Assembly (NCBI GenBank): GCA_030043675.1
Contig: JASHXG010000020.1
Location: forward strand, 1-37,922
DNA: 37,922 nt
Reading direction: 5' to 3'
From: Vulcanimicrobiota bacterium
Lineage (GTDB): Bacteria; Vulcanimicrobiota; Vulcanimicrobiia; Vulcanimicrobiales; Vulcanimicrobiaceae
The position numbers were made by a program, and so were the translations under genes. Positions 31,829 through 37,922 of this stretch are shown here, one piece after another. The notes beneath the pieces were generated by a model. That model made no database searches. It was given only the letters and a program-made list of their open reading frames with translations, and was not told the DNA's origin. The stretch's first letter is position 1. The number at the start of each line of letters is the position of its first letter.

Positions 31829-32446
31829 TTACGAGTTGCCCGCGCCGCTGGTCACCGGCGACTTGAACCGCACCTCGAGAATCGTTCCCGCGGGAACGGC
31901 GATGTCGGTTTTTAGCTGCTGCGAAAGGGCGTAGCCGCCGGCCGCTCCCAACAGCGCACCGTGGTGGCTTCCGGTGTGCACCGCAACCTCGTGACCGGCG
32001 ACCGCGCCCCCGATCATCAAGCCGATCGTGCGAAGATGATGGGTCTTCGGTGAGAAGGCGTGGAGCGTGAGCAACTGCACGTTGACCGGCGCCTTCGTTC
32101 CATCGGCCAGGCGGATGTCGTCGAAGACGATCGTCATCTTCGGATTGCGCATCGGGCCGGCCGCCTGAACGCCCTCGAGGTGACCGTCGATGGTTGCGCC
32201 CTTCAGCGCCGGATCGCTCGATCGCATCTCGTCGATCGCGAACGTGTCCCCGTCTTTGCTCGTTTTCGAGCCCATCGGCTGTTCGAGCTTGCCGTAGTAA
32301 TCGGTGCCGGCAGCCACGATCGTTGTACCGCCGGCCGGCTGCTGCCCGGCGCCGGCACTCTGCGTCGTAACGTTGCCGGCGTGATGGCCGCATCCGCCCA
32401 AGCACAACAACGCCACACCGATCGCGACCGCCGGCAGACGCTTCAT
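31829..32446 (-). CDS. Lipoprotein of unknown function
   Basis: 205 residues with lipobox L-G-G-C at Cys19. The mature part has G-T-D-Y-Y-G-K-L-E-Q-P-M-G-S-K-T-S-K-D-G-D, a pattern seen in proteins with a beta-sandwich of repeated segments, and a Gly/Ala-rich segment near 140-175 (I-G-G-A-V-A-G-H-E-V-A-V-H, G-A-L-L-G-A-A-G-G-Y-A-L) resembling a glycine-zipper. ATGA overlap with the stop of the preceding gene at 32443 shows coupling. No enzyme motif. Possibly an envelope-structure protein. Confidence 0.82.
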   Translation of the reverse strand: MKRLPAVAIGVALLCLGGCGHHAGNVTTQSAGAGQQPAGGTTIVAAGTDYYGKLEQPMGSKTSKDGDTFAIDEMRSSDPALKGATIDGHLEGVQAAGPMRNPKMTIVFDDIRLADGTKAPVNVQLLTLHAFSPKTHHLRTIGLMIGGAVAGHEVAVHTGSHHGALLGAAGGYALSQQLKTDIAVPAGTILEVRFKSPVTSGAGNS

Positions 32447-32766
32447 AGGCCGAGCCTCGACGTGATGCCCTGCGCGAACTCCGGCGCGAAGTGCTGGAGC
32501 ACCGACGGATTATTGGTTACGAACGAAACGATCGTGTCGCGTGCACCGGACGGATTCGAGCTAACCTGCTCCACGAGGCCCGTGACTTGCTGCGCAAGAT
32601 CGTCTTGCCCGTTCTGCTGTAGGTTCGAAGCTGCGGTTTGCAGATGATCGCTGAGCTGATCGTCGCTGACGGTGTTGACATGATCGCTCACCGCTTGACT
32701 GACTTGAGAAGAATCGAGATTCCCCGAAGTGGCTTGCTCCGCGAAACTCTTGATCACGTCGAACAT
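32443..32766 (-). CDS. Small helical protein of unknown function
   Basis: 107 residues, Gln/Asp/Ser-rich, without signal peptide or membrane segment. It has several short helices (F-D-V-I-K-S-F-A-E-Q-A-T, L-S-D-H-L-Q-T-A-A-S-N-L-Q-Q, L-A-Q-Q-V-T-G-L-V-E-Q-V). An AGGAGTC ribosome site lies before the ATG. Its stop overlaps the lipoprotein start by 4 bp (ATGA), so the two are one unit. It is divergent from the TfuA gene across 116 bp. Family not recognised. Confidence 0.75.
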   Translation of the reverse strand: MFDVIKSFAEQATSGNLDSSQVSQAVSDHVNTVSDDQLSDHLQTAASNLQQNGQDDLAQQVTGLVEQVSSNPSGARDTIVSFVTNNPSVLQHFAPEFAQGITSRLGL

Positions 32767-32882
32767 GGGAGAAGACTCCTTTCGCCGCGTAGCGCGGCCG
32801 ACGAACGGACCGGCCTGCTTCGACGCTCCCGCGCTTGCGCCTCGCGGCAGGCATGCAAGCTATTCCTCGCAAAGCTTAGTCA

Positions 32883-33536
32883 ATGGCTTCATCAGGGAGC
32901 CTCGCCGTATTTTGCGGTCCCTCGCTGGCGCCTGAAGACCGGCTACCCGTTGCGGAGGTTTCCTATCTGCCGCCGGCTGCGCGCGGCGACATCGAGCGCG
33001 CAGCTGCGAGCTTCGATAACCTTCTCTTAATAGACGGCGTCTTTCATCACGACCTCGCGCCTTCGCCCAAGGAGTGCTACAAGGCCGCGCAACGGGTTTG
33101 CTGTTTCGGGGCCGCGAGCTTGGGCGCGCTGCGAGCCGCAGAGTGCGCGCCCTACGGCTTCGCGCCGCTCGGCATCATCGCGCGCTGGTATATTTGCGAG
33201 GTCATCGACGGCGACGACGAGGTCGCGGTGGCCGTCGATCCGCGGACCCAATCGGCGCTAAGCGTTCCCTCGGTAAACGTTCGTTTCGTGGCACGGCTGG
33301 CGGTGCGGCGCGGCATCATCTCGTGCTCCGAAGCCGGTCGGCTTGTCGCGCAAGCGCGCGAGGTCTACTACGCGGATCGAACCTGGGAGGACGTGCTGGC
33401 GCTTGCGCCCGCGAAGGCTCGCGCGGCGCTCGGGGCGCTGGCGGCGAGACGCGGCGATCTGAAGCGCCTCGACGCGCGGTTTGCGCTGAATAGCGTCCTG
33501 CGCGCCCTTGCTCGGCGCGAGCACGCCCATGCTTGA
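32883..33536 (+). CDS. TfuA-like protein, YcaO partner
   Basis: 217 residues matching the TfuA core: F-C-G-P-S-L near 10-15, P-P-A-A-R-G-D-I near 30-37, L-L-L-I-D-G-V-F near 47-54, K-A-A-Q-R-V-C-C-F-G-A-A-S-L-G-A-L-R-A-A-E (67-87) and D-G-D-D-E-V-A-V near 109-116. TfuA proteins work with YcaO enzymes; in methanogens the pair is linked to thioamidation of a glycine in McrA, and bacterial pairs occur in thioamide RiPP clusters such as thiovarsolin. Family knowledge suggests a sulfur-delivery or partner role in the cytoplasm. No clear Shine-Dalgarno precedes the ATG. Its stop overlaps the YcaO start (ATGCTTGA), so translation is coupled. Confidence 0.9.
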   Translation: MASSGSLAVFCGPSLAPEDRLPVAEVSYLPPAARGDIERAAASFDNLLLIDGVFHHDLAPSPKECYKAAQRVCCFGAASLGALRAAECAPYGFAPLGIIARWYICEVIDGDDEVAVAVDPRTQSALSVPSVNVRFVARLAVRRGIISCSEAGRLVAQAREVYYADRTWEDVLALAPAKARAALGALAARRGDLKRLDARFALNSVLRALARREHAHA

Positions 33537-34728
33537 CCAGACGGCCTCTCACCGCAAGGCGTCCGGATCGTACGATCGTTGCGTTCCGCTCGAACGAACG
33601 CTCGAGCTCGTTGCGGAGCTTCGCGCGCGTTGCGCAATCACGCGCATCGGCGACATCACGCGCCTCGATCGCATCGGCATTCCCACTTTCTGCGCGATCG
33701 TCCCAACTTCGGGCGCCGGACTGACCGTCTTCAATGGCAAGGGTGCGACGAAGGAGGCGGCGCGCGCGAGCGCGGTATTCGAGGCCGTCGAACGCGTGAC
33801 CGCCGCTTCACCGTGGCTACAGTCTCGCACGCGCGCTCTCGCCGGTGTGGAGTGTATCGAGGGCCACGATCTCCTCAACGGACGCAGCGTGCACGTGCCG
33901 CTCGACTCAGTGCATCTCCGCCGCCCCAAAGACCCGAGCTTTCCGGTTCCGACTTCGAACGGTTTGGCCTCGGGAAACACGCTCACCGAGGCGACCTATC
34001 ACGCGCTCTGCGAGCTGATCGAACGCCACAGCTGGTCGCTCTACCAGATGCGATGTGAACGCCTGCCCCGGATGCTTGGTGGACGAGGTGCGCACGATAT
34101 AGCGTTTGCGCCCGAGCTTCGAATCCCAAGCGGGAATGCGGACCTCGATCGACTGGCCGAGCGTGTCACGGCTCAAGGCTTGCGGTTGCGGATTCTCTAC
34201 TTGTACGAGCCGCATCTGCCTGCAGTGATGCTGTCAAGCATCGTCGAGGAAGGATCCGTTCCGCCGATGTCCCATATCGGCTTGGGCTGTTCGCTCTCGC
34301 CCGCTCATGCCGCCATTCGGGCCATCACTGAGGCGGCGCAAAGCAGGCTGACCGATATTCACGGCGCTCGCGATGATGCATTACGCGCGAGCGACGCGCC
34401 GACGCGCGCCACGGAGCACACCCGTCGGCTTTCCAAAGCGCCGAAGAAGGTTTGGTTTTACGATCTTCCGGCGCGCTCGATCGGGTTGGGACCAATACCC
34501 GACCTCTCGACAAACGACGTGGCCGAGGACGTGAGGCGCATCCTATCGGCCCTGGCACTTTTCGGCGCCTCGTCTGCAACGATTGTCGACCTGTCACCGC
34601 CGGATCTGCCGGTAACGGTCGTTCGCGCGATCGTTCCGGAGCTCGAAACGACCTGCGTCGACGGACGAATCGGTCCCAAGGCCAGAGAGGCCTTAAATCC
34701 CTTCAGCATGTTCAAAGTACCTTTTTGA
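33529..34728 (+). CDS. YcaO-domain ATP-dependent enzyme (azoline or thioamide forming)
   Basis: 399 residues. YcaO ATP-binding marks are K-G-A-T-K-E-A-A-R-A-S-A-V-F-E-A-V-E-R (71-89), G-L-A-S-G-N-T-L-T-E-A-T-Y-H-A-L-C-E-L-I-E-R (145-166) and T-E-A-A-Q-S-R-L-T-D-I-H-G-A-R-D-D (267-283). These enzymes activate a peptide amide with ATP and let Cys/Ser/Thr or sulfide attack it, giving an azoline or thioamide. The C-terminus (N-P-F-S-M-F-K-V-P-F) lacks the P-x-P-x-P end of many heterocycle-forming YcaO proteins, and a TfuA partner is fused in position, which favours thioamide chemistry. The ATG at 33529 overlaps the TfuA stop by 8 bp. A candidate substrate peptide follows 9 bp downstream. Confidence 0.93.
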   Translation: MLDQTASHRKASGSYDRCVPLERTLELVAELRARCAITRIGDITRLDRIGIPTFCAIVPTSGAGLTVFNGKGATKEAARASAVFEAVERVTAASPWLQSRTRALAGVECIEGHDLLNGRSVHVPLDSVHLRRPKDPSFPVPTSNGLASGNTLTEATYHALCELIERHSWSLYQMRCERLPRMLGGRGAHDIAFAPELRIPSGNADLDRLAERVTAQGLRLRILYLYEPHLPAVMLSSIVEEGSVPPMSHIGLGCSLSPAHAAIRAITEAAQSRLTDIHGARDDALRASDAPTRATEHTRRLSKAPKKVWFYDLPARSIGLGPIPDLSTNDVAEDVRRILSALALFGASSATIVDLSPPDLPVTVVRAIVPELETTCVDGRIGPKAREALNPFSMFKVPF

Positions 34729-34737
34729 GAGGACGTC

Positions 34738-35031
34738 ATGAACCCGACACAACAGAATGCCGCGGCAGCCGGCTTCATCCAAGCCCTGTACGACTCGGCC
34801 ACCCTGCGCGCCCAATGGGTTGAGATACAGAGCAACGGCTGGGAGGGCTTGGGCGCCCTCATCCAGTCGACGCTTGGGCTGGCGGTAACTCCGAGCAACG
34901 CGGATCTCACCGCGATGCGCGCCTACTCCGAAAACTATACGCCGGCTTCGCCAGCAGATCTCGCGGGAGAAGATCCCAGCGTCAATCCCATCTGTATCTT
35001 CAACGGTGCGAACGGACCCGCAAACGACTAA
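34738..35031 (+). CDS. Candidate RiPP precursor peptide
   Basis: 97 residues, nine bases after the YcaO stop, with a strong AGAGGAC ribosome site. Residues 1-65 look like a helical leader (A-G-F-I-Q-A-L-Y-D-S, G-L-G-A-L-I-Q-S, V-T-P-S-N-A-D-L-T-A-M), loosely like the helical leaders of Nif11-type precursors. The C-terminal part (about 71-97) is polar and Pro/Gly/Asn-rich with a single Cys85 in the sequence S-V-N-P-I-C-I-F-N-G-A-N-G-P-A-N-D. No Gly-Gly cleavage site or transmembrane segment. The position makes it the natural substrate of YcaO. Modification could be at Cys85 (azoline) or at a glycine (thioamide). It could instead be an unrelated small protein, but coupling to a YcaO pair makes the precursor reading most likely. 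Confidence 0.72.
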   Translation: MNPTQQNAAAAGFIQALYDSATLRAQWVEIQSNGWEGLGALIQSTLGLAVTPSNADLTAMRAYSENYTPASPADLAGEDPSVNPICIFNGANGPAND

Positions 35032-35049
35032 CGGCTGCGTGGCCCGCGC

Positions 35050-37539
35050 TCAGATCTCGCGAGCCTCGGCCACCACCTCTTGATTCGACCAGCGACCGCC
35101 CTCCGCGAGGCGAGCATCTAGGTCGCCCGCGCCGAGGGTGCCGCGCAACAGCGCCAGCAGCGCCGTGTACTCCTGCTGCTCGGTGTATTTTCGCGTGGTG
35201 TCGAGCGCCGCTAGCCGAGCATCGACGAAGCCGAGTATTCGGGCGGCGCGGCGACGAGCGTTGATCGCTCGCCGGTCATCGTCGGCATAGCGCAGCGCGG
35301 CGATGGCCGCCAGGTGTTGCAGCGCCCAAGTGGCGGGCACCTCCATCTGCCGTTCCAACGCCATGTTGAGCCCTTTCCAAGCCTGTACGCGTCCATCGTC
35401 GAATCGCCCGAGCGCCACCAGATAGGCAGCGATATTGCAGACGACCAGCACTTCGCGAGGATTGTGGAGCGCCTGGTATTTCCCAAGCGCGCCGGTCGCA
35501 AGGCGCAGCGCCGTTTCCGCGTCGCCCCCACGAAACTCCGCGCCCGCGAGATTGACCGTCGCGTTGAAGAGCGACTGCTCGGCGCCGATCGGCTCGAGCA
35601 CGGCTATTGCCTCTGCATACAATGGGCGCGAGCCTGCAACGTCGCCCGCCGTCATGCGTGCCATCGCCAGACTCTCCAGCGCGAGCCCGGTAAGCCGCGG
35701 CTTACCCAACGCACGGCAAGCGTCGAGGGACGGTGCCAACAGCCTCTCGCTCTCCCGCGCGTCGCCGAGCAGCGCCAGTGCGCGGCCCGCGACGATGCGG
35801 CTTTCGGCGGCTCCCGCGGCATCACCGGCTCGTTCGAAGAGTTCCAGCGCCCGTTGAGCTGCCGCCAGCATCGGTTTCCAGAACGTCAGATACATCGCGA
35901 TCTTTGCGTCGGCGAGTTCGAGGCGCGCGTCGGTGCCGAGCGGCGTTCGCTCGTCGATCGTGTTCATGGCCAGCCGGATCCACCGACGGCCTTCAACCGC
36001 GGCCTGCGTGGCCCACATCGGGCTCAACGCTACCGTAAGCCGTTGGCCGAGCGGAACGTCACGCTGCGAGCCGAGCGACCATTCCAGCGCCGCTCTCCAG
36101 TTCTCCAGCTCCGGCTCCGCGAGCGCCTTCCAGGCCCGGTCCGGCATTGTTTCGTAGGCGACCTCCAGCCGCTCGGCCAGTTCCAGCATCGCCGCCGCGT
36201 GCGCGGCGCTCACCGAATCCAATTCGTCCCGTTCGATCAACCGCTCGCGCGCGAACAGGCGCGTCGACTCGAGCAGACGATAGCGCGGAGTGTCGCCGGC
36301 AACCTCGGTTTGCACCAGCGACTTCTTCACGAGCGAACCCAAGACGTCGAGCGCATCGCGCTCGCCGCCCTCGTTCCAAATCGCCGTCGCAAGATCGACC
36401 GTGAAGCCGCCCGCGAAGATCGCCAAACGGCAGAATAGCGACCGCTCCGGCTCGGAGAGCAAATTGTAGCTCCAGTCGATCAGCGCCTGGAGCGTCTGCT
36501 GACGGCGGGGACCGGCACGATTTCCGTACGTAAGCAGGCGAAAGCGTTCGTCGAGCTTCTCGGCCAGCGTTTTCACCGGCATCGTGCCTACGCGTGCCGC
36601 CGCGAGCTCGACGGCAAGCGCGATTCCGTCCAAACGCCGGCATAGGTTACCGACGACCGGCGCATAGGCGTCGGTCAGCTCGAAACTCGCATTCGCCGCC
36701 TGCGCGCGATCGGCAAAGAGCGCGACCGATGCGTAACCGAGCGCTTCGGGCGCCGTAAGTGCGGACGTGACGTTGCGTGCCGGCGCCGGCAACGACGGCG
36801 TGGGGTAAACGTGTTCGCCGGCAATGCCGAGCGGCTCGATGCTCGTGCAGAGCACGCGAAGCTGGGCACAGCTGCGCAGCATCGCGTCGACGGCGACAGC
36901 GAGGGACCCCAGAACGTGCTCGCAGTTGTCGAGAATCAGTAGCAGCGCCTTGCTCTTGAGGTGAGCGTTGATCGTCTCGCGCAGCGCGCGTCCCGGATCC
37001 TCTTGCACACCCAACACCGTCGCAATCGCGCCGGAAACCAGAGCGCCGTCGGTCAACGGCGCCAACTCGACGAGCCATGCGCCGTCTTCAAACGCGCCGA
37101 GCATCTCGGAGGCCACCTCCAGGGCAAGGCGCGTCTTGCCGATCCCGCCGGCCCCCGTCAAGGTCACCAAACGATACCTGCGCAGCAAGGCTTCGACGTT
37201 GGCTCGCTCTTGGGCGCGATCCACGAACGACGTCAGCTGCAGCGGAAGGTTATTCGGCACGCTGGGCAGCGGCGCGACGCGACCCGGCAGCGCCCGGGCC
37301 TTACGCCGGCGCTGCGCCAGCGAGTGAAGCCGGGCGCGCGCCTCGCCGTCGATACCGAGACCGTCGGCTAAGAGGTCGACGGTGCTGCGGTACGGAGCCT
37401 GCCGGCTACCGCGCTCGATCGCGCTGATCGCCGCGACGCTCATGCGGGCGCGTTCGGCCAGCTCTTCTTGTGAGAGCCGCCGTTCCAACCGTAACTGTCG
37501 TAAGAGCGAGCCAAAGCTCGACTCGACCGGATCCTTCAC
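35050..37539 (-). CDS. XRE-NB-ARC-TPR large transcriptional regulator
   Basis: 829 residues. An XRE helix-turn-helix (about 9-65; L-R-L-E-R-R-L-S-Q-E-E-L-A-E-R-A-R-M-S-V) is followed by an NB-ARC ATPase: Walker A G-A-G-G-I-G-K-T-R near 130, Walker B L-L-L-I-L-D-N-C-E-H near 200, and the G-I-A-L-A-V-E-L-A-A-A-R motif near 315. From about 480 onward there are tetratricopeptide-like helices. This is the STAND type of regulator that switches when the TPR end binds a ligand. It converges on the RiPP-like genes, 18 bp from the precursor stop, and may sense their product, but it could equally control the divergent gene at 37687. Direct repeats at 37612 lie in its promoter region. Confidence 0.9.
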   Translation of the reverse strand: MKDPVESSFGSLLRQLRLERRLSQEELAERARMSVAAISAIERGSRQAPYRSTVDLLADGLGIDGEARARLHSLAQRRRKARALPGRVAPLPSVPNNLPLQLTSFVDRAQERANVEALLRRYRLVTLTGAGGIGKTRLALEVASEMLGAFEDGAWLVELAPLTDGALVSGAIATVLGVQEDPGRALRETINAHLKSKALLLILDNCEHVLGSLAVAVDAMLRSCAQLRVLCTSIEPLGIAGEHVYPTPSLPAPARNVTSALTAPEALGYASVALFADRAQAANASFELTDAYAPVVGNLCRRLDGIALAVELAAARVGTMPVKTLAEKLDERFRLLTYGNRAGPRRQQTLQALIDWSYNLLSEPERSLFCRLAIFAGGFTVDLATAIWNEGGERDALDVLGSLVKKSLVQTEVAGDTPRYRLLESTRLFARERLIERDELDSVSAAHAAAMLELAERLEVAYETMPDRAWKALAEPELENWRAALEWSLGSQRDVPLGQRLTVALSPMWATQAAVEGRRWIRLAMNTIDERTPLGTDARLELADAKIAMYLTFWKPMLAAAQRALELFERAGDAAGAAESRIVAGRALALLGDARESERLLAPSLDACRALGKPRLTGLALESLAMARMTAGDVAGSRPLYAEAIAVLEPIGAEQSLFNATVNLAGAEFRGGDAETALRLATGALGKYQALHNPREVLVVCNIAAYLVALGRFDDGRVQAWKGLNMALERQMEVPATWALQHLAAIAALRYADDDRRAINARRRAARILGFVDARLAALDTTRKYTEQQEYTALLALLRGTLGAGDLDARLAEGGRWSNQEVVAEAREI

Positions 37540-37611
37540 GCCTCACCTGCGCGACCTGTACGTGCCGCTGACCGCGCAGGCGTTCGAGTCCGGCGCCGAC
37601 GCGCCCTGGTC

Positions 37612-37637
37612 GAACTGTACAAATGAACTGTCACAGT
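37612..37637. promoter_or_regulatory. GAACTGT direct repeat, putative operator
   Basis: GAACTGT occurs at 37612-37618 and 37625-37631, 13 bp apart start to start; the second copy continues into CACAGT, making an imperfect palindrome. It is located between the XRE-NB-ARC regulator and a divergent gene, about 30 bp upstream of CATAAT, so it could be the binding site of that regulator. Confidence 0.45.
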
Positions 37638-37665
37638 GTCGCTGTCGGCCGCGCCGGCGCGCTTT

Positions 37666-37671
37666 CATAAT
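37666..37671 (+). promoter_or_regulatory. Putative -10 box (CATAAT)
   Basis: CATAAT matches five of six bases of TATAAT and lies 16 bases upstream of the ATG at 37687. The -35 region at about 37643-37648 is a poor match, which would fit activator dependence. Inferred. Confidence 0.4.
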
Positions 37672-37686
37672 CGATGCACGGAGGAA

Positions 37687-37922
37687 ATGACCGTGCAACG
37701 CATCGACGAGAGAGAGCAGCTCAACACCCGCAATCCCGCAGGCCCCGAGGACGACGCCGCCGTTGCCGCCCTAAAGCGGTTCCCCGGTCGGGTTTTCCGC
37801 GGCTGGGGCCCGCAACTCATGGTGGCGGCGCTCGCCGTCGCCTCCGCCCTCGCGCCTCGGCCGGCAACGGCCAACGTCGTCGCGGTCTCCGCGTGCGAAG
37901 ACCACGGCGCTCGGCTCATCGA
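37687..37922 (+). CDS. Exported protein, start only (runs off window)
   Basis: A frame open to the right edge, 78 visible residues. Start is ATG at 37687 or, with better distance to GGAGGAA, GTG at 37693. A long polar N-terminus (about 1-38, T-V-Q-R-I-D-E-R-E-Q) precedes a hydrophobic segment M-V-A-A-L-A-V-A-S-A-L-A-P and an alanine-rich signal-like end before A-N-V-V-A-V-S-A-C-E-D. It may be a membrane-anchored or exported protein; family not recognisable from this fragment. Confidence 0.6.
   Translation, partial: MTVQRIDEREQLNTRNPAGPEDDAAVAALKRFPGRVFRGWGPQLMVAALAVASALAPRPATANVVAVSACEDHGARLI

Larger units (their letters stand above)
37540..37686. other. Divergent intergenic region
   Basis: 147 bp between the regulator start and the exported-protein start at 37687. 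It contains the GAACTGT direct repeat and a -10-like CATAAT at 37666-37671, with no good -35 match. No hairpin or small gene is evident. Confidence 0.5.

Noticed and set aside
1-37922. CRISPR arrays, tRNA, rRNA, insertion sequences, prophage genes
   Set aside because: I looked for regular spaced repeats, cloverleaf-like segments and transposase or integrase motifs and found none.

Overview
The window is a compact chromosomal segment of about 38 kb from a GC-rich bacterium. It carries 37 recognisable genes (two cut by the window edges), short or overlapping gaps, and no rRNA, tRNA, CRISPR array, transposase or phage gene that I can see. Many lipoproteins with clear lipoboxes, several secreted proteins, frequent TTG/GTG starts, two starts placed 6-7 bases after a TAnnnT box (leaderless style), a HiPIP-type iron-sulfur protein, MmyB-type and NB-ARC/TPR regulators and a TfuA-YcaO pair fit an uncultivated soil-type lineage such as Candidatus Eremiobacterota (WPS-2). 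That assignment is an inference from gene style; no marker gene is present.

Layout. 1-1610: end-truncated TPR-rich regulator (-). 1693-9121: an island of secreted proteins: three related propeller-like lipoproteins (1693-2697 -, 4220-5209 +, 8030-9121 +), a phosphoesterase between the first two, and a second paralogous lipoprotein pair arranged tail to tail as an inverted duplication (5307-6539 +, 6552-7775 -). 9184-10179: HiPIP-like protein and a membrane-anchored unknown. 10176-11036 (-): HAD phosphatase and XapX-like membrane peptide. 11136-13589 (+): tautomerase, cupin, secreted unknown, and a DUF5069-dienelactone hydrolase fusion. 13570-20152 (-): one long collinear run: DHA2 efflux pump, small unknown, aldo/keto reductase, NTF2-like secreted protein, APC permease, PDZ-multi-TM-GAF protein. 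An MmyB-type regulator (20274-21113) is divergent from the pump and probably controls it.

21114-22395 (-): ECF sigma factor and membrane-anchored partner. 22456-24446: a secreted unknown and a cytochrome c-streptogramin-lyase-like protein whose divergent 5' ends overlap. 24568-27371: small unknown, FAD monooxygenase and zinc alcohol dehydrogenase, the last two divergent around an 18-bp perfect palindrome. 27375-31327 (-): purple-acid-phosphatase-like enzyme, S9 peptidase and TlpA-like lipoprotein, tightly coupled. 31399-32766: small secreted proteins.

The most interesting locus is 32883-35031: TfuA-like protein, YcaO enzyme and a 97-residue peptide, overlapping or 9 bp apart, all on the + strand. 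This has the form of a minimal RiPP (ribosomally made, post-translationally modified peptide) cluster that may install a backbone thioamide or an azoline; the peptide has a single Cys near its C-terminus. It is followed by a convergent XRE-NB-ARC-TPR regulator (35050-37539), whose divergent promoter region carries a direct repeat, and by the start of a further exported protein.
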